This document shows positions 46,603 to 56,861 of a stretch of DNA of 64,000 nucleotides, one piece after another. The stretch lies in contig NZ_CAMFIA010000007.1 in NCBI RefSeq assembly GCF_945952405.1, positions 124,001 to 188,000 of the forward strand, written 5' to 3'. The notes below the pieces were generated by a model. The model worked only from the letters and a program-made list of their open reading frames with translations, made no database searches and was not told where the DNA came from. Source of the stretch: an uncultured Stenotrophomonas sp. (GTDB taxonomy: Bacteria > Pseudomonadota > Gammaproteobacteria > Xanthomonadales > Xanthomonadaceae). Positions within the stretch are counted from its first letter, which is position 1; every line of letters begins with the position of its first letter. The position numbers were made by a program, and so were the translations under genes.

Positions 46603-48531
46603 ATGCGCAATCCGCTGATGCTCCTTCCGCTGGCCGTGGCCCTGGCCGCTGGCTGCTCCCAGGAGGCGGCCGCGCCCGCCGCCGCCCCGACTGCCACCAA
46701 GGCCCCCGCCGCCCCCGTGAACGCCGAGAACCGCAGCCACGACGAAAGCTCGTACGCCGAGCCGGACAAGGTCGTCATCAAGGACATCGCGCTGGATCTG
46801 AAGCTGGACTTCGACCAGAAGCAGATCGGCGGCACCGCCACCTACACCCTGGAATGGAAGCAGAAGGATGCCAAGCAGCTGGTGCTCGACACCCGCGAGC
46901 TGAGCGTGTCCAAGGTCGAGGCCGTCGCCGCCGATGGCGCACGCAGCCCGCTGAAGTTCGAACTGGCTGCGGCCGACAAGGTGTTCGGCAGCAAGCTGAC
47001 CATCGAAGCCCCGCAACAGCCGGCCAAGGTGGAGGTGACCTACCACACCGCGCCGACCGCCTCGGGCCTGCAGTGGCTGGCGCCGTCGATGACCGAGGGC
47101 AAGAAGCTGCCCTTCATGTTCAGCCAGTCGCAGGCCATCCATGCCCGTTCGTGGGTGCCGCTGCAGGACACCCCGAGCGTGCGCTTCACCTACAGCGCGC
47201 ACGTGGTCTCGCGCCCGGACGTGATGGTGCTGATGAGCGCCGACAACGATCCGAAGGCCGCACGTGACGGTGACTACACCTTCAAGATGCCGCAGCCGAT
47301 TCCGTCCTACCTGCTGGCCATCGCCGCCGGCGACCTGGTGTTCGAGCCGATCTCCGGCCGCTCCGGCGTCTGGGCCGAGCCGACCATGGTCAACAAGGCG
47401 GCCAAGGAATTCGAAGACACCGAAAAGATGATCGGTGCCGCCGAGAAGCTGTACGGCGAATACCGCTGGGGCCGCTACGACATGCTGGTGCTGCCGCCGT
47501 CGTTCCCGTTCGGTGGCATGGAAAACCCGCGCCTGACCTTCGCCACGCCGACCGTGATCGTCGGCGACAAGTCGCTGGTCTCGCTGGTCGCCCACGAACT
47601 GGCGCACAGCTGGTCGGGCAACCTGGTGACCAACGCCAGCTGGAAGGACATCTGGCTCAATGAAGGCTTCACCACCTACGTCCAGGGCCGCATCACCGAA
47701 GCCCTGTACGGCAAGGAAATGGCCGAGATGGAGAAGCAGATCGACCAGACCGACCTGCTGGCCGAAGTGAAGGGCATGAGCCCGGCCGACCAGGCGCTGG
47801 CGCTGCCGCCGCTGAACGAACGTGATCCCGACGAAGCCCTGAGCCAGGTCGCCTACGTCAAGGGTTCGTGGTTCCTGGAATTCCTGGAACAGCGTTTCGG
47901 CCGCGAGACCTTCGATCCGTTCCTGCGTGGCTGGTTCGACGACCACGCCTTCCAGAGCGCGAACACCGACCAGTTCGTCGACTACATGAAGAAGAACCTG
48001 CTGCCGAAGAATCCGTCGGCGGTGACCGAGGCCGAACTGAAGGCATGGCTGGACGAGCCGGGCATCCCGGCGTTCGCGGTCAAGGCACAGTCGCGCAACT
48101 TCAGCAGCGTGGACACCGCGCGCATTGCCTTCGCCAGCGCCGGCACCGTGCCGAGCGGCCAGGTCATCGCCGACTGGAGCACGCAGGAATGGGTGCGCTT
48201 CATCGACGGCCTGGGTGCGACCCAGCCGCTGGACAAGCTGGCCACGCTGGACAAGGCCTTCCACTTCACCGGCACCCCGAATGGCGAGATCGCCATGCGC
48301 TGGTACCCGCTGGCGATCCGCAGCGGCTACGAGCAGGCCAATGAAGGGGCGGCGGCCTTCATCGAGCGCGTCGGCCGTCGCAAGCTGATCATGCCGATCT
48401 ACGCCGAGCTGGTGAAGACGCCGAAGGGCCTGGAGCTGGCCAAGCAGGCCTTCGAGAAGGCCAAGCCGGGTTACCACCCGATCACCACCGCCTCGGTACA
48501 GGACATGCTGGTCAAGGCGGAAGCCAAGTAA
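46603..48531 (+). CDS. M1-family aminopeptidase, lipoprotein
   Basis: 642 residues. Lipoprotein signal with LAAGC (Cys18), then an Ala/Pro linker. M1 substrate motif GGMENP near 303-308 and zinc motif HELAHSW near 330 with the third ligand in LNEGFTTYV. The domain order (beta-sheet domain, thermolysin-like domain, helical C terminus) resembles leukotriene-A4-hydrolase-type enzymes rather than PepN. Anchored in the periplasm, it probably trims peptides. Confidence 0.92.
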   Translation: MRNPLMLLPLAVALAAGCSQEAAAPAAAPTATKAPAAPVNAENRSHDESSYAEPDKVVIKDIALDLKLDFDQKQIGGTATYTLEWKQKDAKQLVLDTRELSVSKVEAVAADGARSPLKFELAAADKVFGSKLTIEAPQQPAKVEVTYHTAPTASGLQWLAPSMTEGKKLPFMFSQSQAIHARSWVPLQDTPSVRFTYSAHVVSRPDVMVLMSADNDPKAARDGDYTFKMPQPIPSYLLAIAAGDLVFEPISGRSGVWAEPTMVNKAAKEFEDTEKMIGAAEKLYGEYRWGRYDMLVLPPSFPFGGMENPRLTFATPTVIVGDKSLVSLVAHELAHSWSGNLVTNASWKDIWLNEGFTTYVQGRITEALYGKEMAEMEKQIDQTDLLAEVKGMSPADQALALPPLNERDPDEALSQVAYVKGSWFLEFLEQRFGRETFDPFLRGWFDDHAFQSANTDQFVDYMKKNLLPKNPSAVTEAELKAWLDEPGIPAFAVKAQSRNFSSVDTARIAFASAGTVPSGQVIADWSTQEWVRFIDGLGATQPLDKLATLDKAFHFTGTPNGEIAMRWYPLAIRSGYEQANEGAAAFIERVGRRKLIMPIYAELVKTPKGLELAKQAFEKAKPGYHPITTASVQDMLVKAEAK

Positions 48532-48533
48532 GC

Positions 48534-48560
48534 GGTCGTGCCGGCCGCTGGCCGGCAACC
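48534..48560 (+). repeat. SMAG-type repeat
   Basis: TGCCGGCCGCTGGCCGGCAA (48539-48558) with a degenerate GGTC head, right after the M1 peptidase stop. Confidence 0.8.
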
Positions 48561-48574
48561 AGGCACTGCGTCAC

Positions 48575-48604
48575 CAGCAACGGCGGGGAAACCCGCCGTT
48601 GCTG
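48575..48604. terminator. Strong hairpin before the lipoprotein operon
   Basis: Perfect 13-bp stem CAGCAACGGCGGG / CCCGCCGTTGCTG with a GAAA tetraloop. No T-run, but the stable GNRA-type loop suggests a terminator or mRNA-stabilising hairpin. Confidence 0.6.
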
Positions 48605-48658
48605 TATCCGCCATCCGCCGCCGATAGAATCGGGGGGCACCCGCAAAGGACCCCCGCC

Positions 48659-49390
48659 ATGAAACGACTGATCCTGCTGACCGCCTGCACGCTGGCCCTG
48701 GCCGCCTGCAGCAACCCCGAGGAAGAGCGCAAGGCGCAGGAAGCCGCCGCTGCTGCCGCACAGGCGCAGAAGGAAGCCAAGGCCGAGGACGTTGCCCGGC
48801 AGTACGACATGGCGGTGGCCGCGCAGGACTGGGAGCGTGCGCGCCTGCATGGCGCCTCGCTGCTGGACCAGTACAAGGACACCGCCGCCGCCGAGCGCAT
48901 CGCGGCCGGTTTCGATGACGTCAAGGCCAAGGGCGATGCTGCACGCGACCTGCGTCGCATGCAGGGGCTGTGGCAGTACAACCAGATCCCGGTGGGCAGC
49001 AAGGGCAACCAGGTCTCGGCACAGATCTACAGCAAGGAGCGTGTGGATGTGGATGGCAGCGGCGCCAAGCCGGTGCAGCTGGTCTTCCGCGATCATCCGG
49101 AATGGAAGCGGCATGCCTACCTGGTACTGCAGGCCGGTGATTTCCGCTGCCCGCAGTGCACGGTGAAGGTGACCGTGGACGAAGGCAAGCCGGTATCGAT
49201 GGCCGCCTGGCGGCCGAAGACCGATGAAGCCATCGCACTGTTCATCACCGACCAGAAGGCGCTGTGGAAGCTGGCGCGCAAGGGCAGATCGATCAGCATC
49301 GAGTTCCCGGTCAAGGCCGGTGGCACCCGTACGGCGGTGTTCGAGACCGGCGGCATCGACGCCAGCCGCATGCCGCAGTGGTGGCAATGA
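48659..49390 (+). CDS. Hypothetical lipoprotein
   Basis: 243 residues. Lipobox LAAC (Cys17), then an Ala/Gln/Glu-rich coiled-coil stretch (about 20-45) and a globular C-terminal domain with FRCPQCTVKVTVD, whose CxxC could be redox-active or bind metal. Not assigned to a family. Its TGA overlaps the ATG of the next gene. The start at 48659 is fixed by the signal peptide and follows AAAGGA. Confidence 0.7.
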   Translation: MKRLILLTACTLALAACSNPEEERKAQEAAAAAAQAQKEAKAEDVARQYDMAVAAQDWERARLHGASLLDQYKDTAAAERIAAGFDDVKAKGDAARDLRRMQGLWQYNQIPVGSKGNQVSAQIYSKERVDVDGSGAKPVQLVFRDHPEWKRHAYLVLQAGDFRCPQCTVKVTVDEGKPVSMAAWRPKTDEAIALFITDQKALWKLARKGRSISIEFPVKAGGTRTAVFETGGIDASRMPQWWQ

Positions 49391-50058
49391 TGCGGCGCCT
49401 GGCGATGGCCGTGGTGTCGCTGCTGGCGGCGCCGCTGGTGGCTGCAGCACCGCCGGCGGGCGAGCCGGGCAGTGCCTTCGCGGTGCACGGCGAACAGGTC
49501 CAGCACGCCATTCCCGCAGGCTGGACGCTGGCCTGGATGGAGGGCGACCGTAGCGGCAACGGCGAGGTGCTGGCCGAGTACCTGCCGCCGGGCGAGCCGC
49601 TGCAGGCCTGGCGGGGAGGCTATCTGCTGATCCACCGCCTGCCGATGCCCGATGCCGAGGTAATGAAGCAGGTCGCGGCCAGCGGCGCCACCCTGGTGCA
49701 GGTCGCGCTCTCGCAGCAGCAGGACAAGGCGCGCGGCTTCTGCGCAGGCAGATTCACGCCGACCAGTGCGCGCAGCAACCGCTTCAATGGCGTCGAGTTC
49801 GCGGTCGCCGGTGGATTCTGCGACAAGGTCGGCCCGGCCGCACCGTTCGGCGAAGGTGCGGTGGTGGCCTATCTGCAGGGCAATGGCTTCATCCACCAGG
49901 TGCAGTACGGCTGGCGACCGGCCGATGCGGCCGAGCAGCGCCGCGACCTGCCGTACCGGATCGCGCCGGCGAAGGTGGCAGGCTACATGCAGGCGATCAC
50001 CGCCAGCACCCTGTGCGGTGGCGCCTCGCAGCCGCTGTGCACGACGAAGGACGAATGA
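49387..50058 (+). CDS. Hypothetical periplasmic protein
   Basis: 223 residues with a cleavable signal (AMAVVSLLAAPLVAAAPP). A single compact domain with four Cys, likely two disulfides (RGFCAGRF, GGFCDKVG and TLCGGASQPLC). Family not recognised. It overlaps both neighbours by 4 bp, so it should be made with the lipoprotein and the HAD enzyme. Confidence 0.7.
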   Translation: MMRRLAMAVVSLLAAPLVAAAPPAGEPGSAFAVHGEQVQHAIPAGWTLAWMEGDRSGNGEVLAEYLPPGEPLQAWRGGYLLIHRLPMPDAEVMKQVAASGATLVQVALSQQQDKARGFCAGRFTPTSARSNRFNGVEFAVAGGFCDKVGPAAPFGEGAVVAYLQGNGFIHQVQYGWRPADAAEQRRDLPYRIAPAKVAGYMQAITASTLCGGASQPLCTTKDE

Positions 50059-50660
50059 GCATGGGGTTGGCGCAGGTGCGGCACTGGGTGTTCGACATGG
50101 ACGGCACGCTGACCCTGGCCGTGCATGATTTCGCCGCGATCCGCCGCGCGCTGGAGATCACCGCCGGAGAAGACATCCTCGAACACATCGCGGCCCTGCC
50201 GGAGGCGCCGGCACAGGCCAAGCGCGCCTGGCTGCTGGATCACGAACGTGGCCTGGCCGAGGACGCGCTGCCGGCACCTGGTGCGGTGGCGCTGCTGCGT
50301 GCCCTGGCGGGCGCCGGTTGCCGGCTGGGCATCCTGACCCGCAACGACCATGCCCTGGCGAAACTGACGCTGGACGCGATCGGGGTTGGCGGGTTGTTTG
50401 GCGATGCCGACATCATCGGCCGCGACGAAGCGGTGCCCAAGCCGTCTCCGGATGGCCTGCAGCAGCACCTGCGGCGCTGGGGCATCGCGGCATCGGAGGC
50501 GGTGATGGTCGGTGACCATGCCTACGATCTGGACTGTGGTCGCGCCGCAGGCACCCGGACCGTGCTGGTCAACCTGCCAGAGAACCCCTGGCCGGGCAGC
50601 GCCGACTGGCATTTCACCGATTGCCACGCCCTGTTGGCGGCGTGGCAGCAGCGGGAGTAG
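50055..50660 (+). CDS. HAD-superfamily hydrolase (phosphatase)
   Basis: 201 residues of the beta-PGM/phosphoglycolate phosphatase-like branch. Motif I DMDGT at about 14-18, motif II LTRND, motif III Lys in PKPSPDG and motif IV VGDHAYDLDCG. The ATGA overlap favours 50055; ATG at 50061 is possible. The stop codon TAG lies inside the GTAG head of a SMAG repeat. Substrate unknown. Confidence 0.88.
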   Translation: MSMGLAQVRHWVFDMDGTLTLAVHDFAAIRRALEITAGEDILEHIAALPEAPAQAKRAWLLDHERGLAEDALPAPGAVALLRALAGAGCRLGILTRNDHALAKLTLDAIGVGGLFGDADIIGRDEAVPKPSPDGLQQHLRRWGIAASEAVMVGDHAYDLDCGRAAGTRTVLVNLPENPWPGSADWHFTDCHALLAAWQQRE

Positions 50661-50756
50661 TGCCGGCCGCTGGCCGGGATGTAGAGCCGAGCCGGCGCTC
50701 GGCTGCTGCTGATCCTGCCGTGCTGGCGCGCGTCAGCCGAGCATGGCTCGGCTCTA
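50657..50756. repeat. Three SMAG-type units after the HAD gene
   Basis: GTAGTGCCGGCCGCTGGCCG at 50657, then GTAGAGCCGAGCC at 50681, and an inverted unit ending in CTAC at 50756. The head of the first unit supplies the HAD stop codon. Confidence 0.88.
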
Positions 50757-50803
50757 CAGGGATCAAGCGGACCCGATAGCGGATCGGGCGCGGGCAGTTC
50801 GGC

Positions 50804-51742
50804 TTACGCGCTCAGCGCGTAACCGAACTGCTGCTTGAACTGCTCGTTGAACTCGTCGAAGGTGAAGCGCTGGTTCTGGGTGCCCGGGTGCTCGACCTTC
50901 AGCGCGCCCATCAGGTTGCCCATGCGGCCGATGGTCAGCCAGTCGTAGCCCTTCTGGATGCCGTAGATCAGGCCGGCGCGGAAAGCGTCGCCACAGCCGG
51001 TCGGGTCGACCACGCGGCGCTCGTGCGCCGGCGGGATGTCGTAGCTCTTTTCCGGGGTGTGGATGACCGCGCCCTTCGGGCCACGGGTGGTGATGTAGGC
51101 CTTGACCCGGCTGACGATCTCCTTCTCGTCCCAGCCGGTGCGCTCCTGCAGCAGGTTCGACTCGTAGTCGTTGACCACCACGTAGTCGGCCTGCTCGATG
51201 AAGGCGCGCAGCTCGGGGCCGTTGAACAGCGGCATGGCCTGGCCCGGGTCGAAGATGAACGGGATGCCGTCCTCATGGAATTCCAGCGCGTTCTGGATCA
51301 TGCCTTCGCGGCCGTCCGGGCCGACCAGGCCCAGGGTCACGCCCGGCACGCCGCGCACGTGGTTCTCGTAGGAACGCATCATCGCGCCCGGGTGGAAGGC
51401 GGTGATCTGGTTGTTGTCGTGGTCGGTGGTGATGAACGCCTGCGGGGTGAACAGCTCATCGATCACGCGCACGCGCGACAGGTCGATGCCCAGGCCTTCG
51501 AAGTACTCGCGGTACGGGCCGAAATCCGAGCCCACGGTGCCCATCGGGATCGGCTGGCCGCCCAGCAGGTGCAGGTTGTAGGCGATGTTGCCGGCGCAGC
51601 CGCCGAACTCGCGGCGCATGCGCGGCACCAGGAAGGACACGTTCAGGATGTGCACCTTGTCCGGCAGGATGTGATTCTTGAACTGGTCCGGGAACACCAT
51701 GATGGTGTCGAAGGCAAGAGAACCACAGATCAAAGCGGACAT
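50804..51742 (-). CDS. PfkB-family carbohydrate (adenosine-kinase-like) kinase
   Basis: 312 residues of the ribokinase superfamily. N-terminal GSLAFDTIM, the Gly-rich GGCAGNIAYNL at about 47-57, and the C-terminal signature DPTGCGDAFRAG with the catalytic Asp at about 254. The sequence resembles adenosine kinase-like sugar kinases; the true substrate is uncertain. It diverges from mreB across 283 bp. Confidence 0.9.
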   Translation of the reverse strand: MSALICGSLAFDTIMVFPDQFKNHILPDKVHILNVSFLVPRMRREFGGCAGNIAYNLHLLGGQPIPMGTVGSDFGPYREYFEGLGIDLSRVRVIDELFTPQAFITTDHDNNQITAFHPGAMMRSYENHVRGVPGVTLGLVGPDGREGMIQNALEFHEDGIPFIFDPGQAMPLFNGPELRAFIEQADYVVVNDYESNLLQERTGWDEKEIVSRVKAYITTRGPKGAVIHTPEKSYDIPPAHERRVVDPTGCGDAFRAGLIYGIQKGYDWLTIGRMGNLMGALKVEHPGTQNQRFTFDEFNEQFKQQFGYALSA

Positions 51743-51914
51743 CGATGTAAGCCTATGCGGTGAATTTTGGGGTGGGCTGGCCCGGTTCAGCGGGCAAGCA
51801 AACGGCGCCCTTGGGCGCCCGACGGCGCAAAGGTTACCCGCTGGTGCCGCTCAGGGCCAGAACCGGGTGAGACCCGATCAGGCCGAAAGCCTGTGAAGAC
51901 GCGGGTTCAGCTAG

Positions 51915-53072
<1,158 letters not shown>

Positions 53073-53193
53073 GCCGTCCCGGCCGATCCTGCCCGCCGCG
53101 CCCTTCCGGGGTGCGGCCCGCCGCGATGGCGGGCCGGCACCGGCGGGGCGTCCGCGTGTTTCCCCTCCGCCTTCTGCCAGTTGAATCGTTGCC

Positions 53194-54300
53194 GTGCCGC
53201 CCTACGCCGGTCCTCCCGTCGCCTCCCGATCCGGTGATGCCGCCAGCCCCCTGCGGTTGCTGGCCTACCTCGCATTGGCCATCACCCTGATCGTTCTCGA
53301 CGACCAGGCGGGCTGGCTGGCGCGCCTGCGCGAGCAGGCCAACAGCCTGGTGCAGCCGGTGTGGGCGCTGGCCGGCCTGCCCGGCAAGCTGGGCAACCAG
53401 GTCAAGGATTCCGCAGCCAGCCACACCCAGCTGGTCACCGAAAACCGCGAACTGCGCAACCAGCTGCTGCTGGCCAATGCGCGTCTGACCCGCCTGCAGA
53501 CCGCCGCGCTGGACAACGCCCAGCTGCGCGAACTGCTGAACGTGGCCGAGCGCAGCGGCCTGGACGTGCAGCTGGCGCCGATCCTGGATATCGACCTGGA
53601 CCCGGTGAAGCAGCGCCTGGTGCTCGATGCCGGCAGCCGCGAAGGCGTGCACGTCGGCCAGGCGGTGATCGATGCCGGCGGCCTGATGGGCCAGGTGATC
53701 AGCGTCACCGGCGGCACGTCGACCGTGCTGCTGCTGACCGATCCCGATCATGCGGTGCCGGTGACCGTGGCCCGCAACGGCGTGCGCCTGATCGTGTACG
53801 GCCGCGGTGACAAGCTGGAGCTGCGCGACATCCCGCTCAGCGCTGGCGTGGAAGTGGGCGATGAGATCGTCACCTCCGGCCTGGGCGGCCGCTTCCCGGC
53901 CGGCTTCCCGGTCGGCACCATCACCGGGCTGCGCCCGGACGATACCCATGCGTTCCTGGTCGGCGAACTGAAGCCGGCGGCACAGCTTGACCGTGGCCGC
54001 GACGTGCTGCTGCTGCGCCCGGGCGCGGCGATCCGCATCCCGCCGGAACTGCGCCTGCAGCTGGAAGAGGCCGCGCCGGGTGGCCCGGCCAATGCCACGA
54101 CGGGTTCGGCCAACGCCGCGGCCATGCCGGCCGCAGGCCAGCAACCGTCCACGTCTGCCCCCGCGTCCCACCTTGACCCCGCGCCTGCGGCGCGCCCCCT
54201 TGAACAACAAGGGGGCTCCACTCCAGCCAGCTCCACGGTAGTGCCGACCGCTGGTCGGCAACCGCAGCCCACGCAACCGCAGCCGGAGGCCCAGCGATGA
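53194..54300 (+). CDS. mreC: Rod shape-determining protein MreC
   Basis: 368 residues from a GTG start. One membrane helix (about 20-37), a coiled coil (about 70-115) and a periplasmic beta domain (to about 280), ending the conserved core near IPPELRLQLEE. The last 80 residues are low-complexity Ala/Pro/Gln and are not part of the core; they include two repeat-derived segments (54194-54216 and 54238-54262). MreC links MreB to PBP2. Confidence 0.95.
   Translation: MPPYAGPPVASRSGDAASPLRLLAYLALAITLIVLDDQAGWLARLREQANSLVQPVWALAGLPGKLGNQVKDSAASHTQLVTENRELRNQLLLANARLTRLQTAALDNAQLRELLNVAERSGLDVQLAPILDIDLDPVKQRLVLDAGSREGVHVGQAVIDAGGLMGQVISVTGGTSTVLLLTDPDHAVPVTVARNGVRLIVYGRGDKLELRDIPLSAGVEVGDEIVTSGLGGRFPAGFPVGTITGLRPDDTHAFLVGELKPAAQLDRGRDVLLLRPGAAIRIPPELRLQLEEAAPGGPANATTGSANAAAMPAAGQQPSTSAPASHLDPAPAARPLEQQGGSTPASSTVVPTAGRQPQPTQPQPEAQR
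54194..54216. repeat. 9-bp inverted repeat inside mreC
   Basis: GCCCCCTTG-AACAA-CAAGGGGGC, a perfect palindrome in the non-conserved 3' part of mreC. Confidence 0.8.
54238..54262 (+). repeat. SMAG repeat within the mreC coding sequence
   Basis: GTAGTGCCGACCGCTGGTCG (54238-54257) followed by GCA has the full SMAG layout. It is read in frame as VVPTAGRQ near the MreC C terminus. Confidence 0.85.
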
Positions 54301-54782
54301 GCCGCCTGCGCGACAACCCGTGGGTGCTGCCGGCCAGCCTGGTGGTGGCCCTGCTGCTGGGCCTGCTGCCCTTGCCGGCGCTGCTGCAGCCGCTGCGCCC
54401 CTACTGGCTGGCGCTGGTGCTGGCGTACTGGGTGATTGAAGCGCCCGAGCGCGTCGGGCTGGGCATTGCCTTCGCCAGCGGCGTGGTCGCCGACCTGCTG
54501 TACGGCGGTGTGCTCGGCGAACAGGCGCTGCGGCTGGTGATGCTGGCCTTCATCCTGCAGCGCTTCCGCGCCCGCATCCGTTTCTTCCCGATGTCGCAGC
54601 AGATGCTGGCCATCGGGGGCCTGCTGTTCAACGACCGCATCGTCAGTGCGCTGGTCCACATCGTGGTGGATGAGCCGACCCTGCCGTGGTCGTACTGGTG
54701 GGCGCCGCTGCTGGGCATGGGCCTGTGGCCGCTGGTGTTCGTGCTGCTGGACGCGGTGCGCTTCGGCAAGCGCGGGCGCTGA
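54297..54782 (+). CDS. mreD: Rod shape-determining protein MreD
   Basis: 161-residue integral membrane protein with about five helices; family features include RPYWLALVLAYWVI and FRARIRFFPMSQQM. Overlaps mreC by 4 bp and is followed 3 bp later by mrdA. Partner of MreC in the elongasome. Confidence 0.93.
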   Translation: MSRLRDNPWVLPASLVVALLLGLLPLPALLQPLRPYWLALVLAYWVIEAPERVGLGIAFASGVVADLLYGGVLGEQALRLVMLAFILQRFRARIRFFPMSQQMLAIGGLLFNDRIVSALVHIVVDEPTLPWSYWWAPLLGMGLWPLVFVLLDAVRFGKRGR

Positions 54783-54785
54783 GCC

Positions 54786-56861
54786 ATGATCCCGCGCCGC
54801 CAGGTCAAGAACCCGCACGCCGAAGCCGAACAGTTCCGCCGCCGCGCGGCACTGGGTTTCCTCGGTGTGCTGGTCTGCCTGCTGGGCCTGGGGGGCTGGT
54901 ACTTCAAGCTGCAGGTGCTGGACCACGACGTCTACGCCACGCGCTCGGAAGCCAACCGCATCAAGCCGCGGCCGGTGGTGCCGGGGCGCGGCATGATCTA
55001 CGACCGCAACGGCCGCCTGCTGGCCGAGAACGTACCGGCGTTCCGCCTGGACGTGACCCCGGACAAGGTCAAGGACATGGACGCCACCCTCGAAGGGTTG
55101 GCGAAGATCATCAGCCTCAGCCCGGAAGAGCTGGAAGCATTCAACAAGTCGCGCAAGGCGCGCCGCAAGTTCCTGCCGGTCACGCTGAAGCTGCGCATGA
55201 GCGACGAGGAGATGGCGCGCTTTGCGGTCGACCGCTGGCGCTTCCCCGGCGTCGAGCTGGAGCCCTACCTGACCCGGCGCTACCCGTACGGCGACCTGTT
55301 CGCGCACATCATCGGCTACGTCGGCCGTGTCGATGACAAGGACCTGGAGATCCTCGGCGAGGGCAATGCGGCGCTGACCCATATCGGCAAGTCCGGCCTG
55401 GAGCGCTATTACGAGCAGCAGCTGCGCGGCAAGGTGGGCTACGAGCAGGTCGAGACCAACGTGCAGGGCCGTGCGATCCGCACCATCGGCCGCGTCGCCG
55501 CGCAGTCCGGCGCCGACCTGCGGTTGTCGATCGACGCCGACCTGCAGCGCGCCATGGTCGCCGCCTTCGGCGACCAGGAAGGCTCGGCAGTGGCGATGGA
55601 CCCGCGCACCGGCGAAGTGCTGGCGATGGTCAGCCTGCCGTCCTATGACCCCAACCTGTTCGTCAACGGCATTTCCCATGCCGATTTCAAGGCGCTGAAC
55701 GAGAACCCGTCGCGGCCACAGTTCAACCGCCTGGTACTCGGCGGTGTCGCGCCGGGCTCTACGCTGAAGCCGCTGATCGGCCTGGCCGGGCTGGATTCGG
55801 GCGTGCGCCGGCCGGAAGACAAGGTGCTGTCCACCGGCATGTTCTACCTGCCGGGGACCTCGCGTGGCTGGGGCGATGCCCACCGTGGCGGCCACGGCTG
55901 GACCGACCTGCGCAAGTCCATCGCCGAATCGGTCAACACCTATTACTACCGGCTGGCGCTGGACCTGGGCATCGAGCGCTTCGACCATTACATGGAGTAC
56001 TACGGCTTCGGCCAGCCGACCGGCATCGACCTCACCGGCGAGATCGGAGGCATCCTGCCGTCGCCGGCCTACAAGCGGAAGAGCCGCAAGGAAGCCTGGT
56101 TCCCCGGCGATACGGTCAACATCAGCATCGGCCAGGGCGACTGGAAGGTCACCCCGCTGCAGCTGGCGCGTGGCGTCAGCGGCCTGGCCGATGGCCAGCT
56201 GCGCACCCCGCACCTGGTGATCCAGCAGCGCGACGGTTTCGACAGTGACTGGACGGCCATGCCGGCGGGCGAGAGCAAGCCGGTCAGCCCCAACCCCAAC
56301 AATGTGCAGGCGGTGCGCGAAGGCATGATGGCGACCATGCGGCCCGGTGGCAGTGGCTGGCGCGTGGCGGTCGGTGCGCCGTACGTGATGGCCGGCAAGA
56401 CCGGTACCGCGCAGGTCATCAGCCGCAAGGGCACGGCCGCAGTGAATCCCAAGAGCCTGCCAATGCACCTGCGCCACCGCGCGCTGTTCGTCGGTTTCGC
56501 ACCGGTCGAGAACCCGGTGATCGCGATTGCGGTGGCGGTGGAAGGCGGCGGCTACGGCGGCTCGGCGGCTGCGCCGATCGCGCGCAAGGTGTTCGATGCC
56601 TACCTGCTGGGCAAGATGCCCGAAGGCATGCAGCCGCTGGACAGCGAACGCGGCACCACCGCCATCGGCGCTACCGCGTTCGACAACGAAGACGCCGGTG
56701 CACGCCAGGCCGGCGACCTCGCTGCGGCACAGCTGGGCGAACACCCGGTGCTGGTCGGCGTGCCCGCGCCGGCCCCGGCACCGGTACCGCAGCCGGCTGG
56801 GCCAGCCGCCGCGGCGCTGCCGGCGACGCCGCGTCCGAGCGCCGTGGAGCCCGCACGATGA
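54786..56861 (+). CDS. mrdA: Penicillin-binding protein 2 (elongasome transpeptidase)
   Basis: 691 residues. One N-terminal membrane helix (about 23-42), the pedestal domain (VVPGRGMIYDRNGRLLAENV), and a transpeptidase domain with SxxK in PGSTLKPLIG (Ser about 325), SxN in ESVNTYYY and KTG in AGKTGTAQV. The C terminus has an extra Ala/Pro-rich tail of about 50 residues. Cross-links glycan made by RodA; target of mecillinam-type beta-lactams. Confidence 0.96.
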   Translation: MIPRRQVKNPHAEAEQFRRRAALGFLGVLVCLLGLGGWYFKLQVLDHDVYATRSEANRIKPRPVVPGRGMIYDRNGRLLAENVPAFRLDVTPDKVKDMDATLEGLAKIISLSPEELEAFNKSRKARRKFLPVTLKLRMSDEEMARFAVDRWRFPGVELEPYLTRRYPYGDLFAHIIGYVGRVDDKDLEILGEGNAALTHIGKSGLERYYEQQLRGKVGYEQVETNVQGRAIRTIGRVAAQSGADLRLSIDADLQRAMVAAFGDQEGSAVAMDPRTGEVLAMVSLPSYDPNLFVNGISHADFKALNENPSRPQFNRLVLGGVAPGSTLKPLIGLAGLDSGVRRPEDKVLSTGMFYLPGTSRGWGDAHRGGHGWTDLRKSIAESVNTYYYRLALDLGIERFDHYMEYYGFGQPTGIDLTGEIGGILPSPAYKRKSRKEAWFPGDTVNISIGQGDWKVTPLQLARGVSGLADGQLRTPHLVIQQRDGFDSDWTAMPAGESKPVSPNPNNVQAVREGMMATMRPGGSGWRVAVGAPYVMAGKTGTAQVISRKGTAAVNPKSLPMHLRHRALFVGFAPVENPVIAIAVAVEGGGYGGSAAAPIARKVFDAYLLGKMPEGMQPLDSERGTTAIGATAFDNEDAGARQAGDLAAAQLGEHPVLVGVPAPAPAPVPQPAGPAAAALPATPRPSAVEPAR

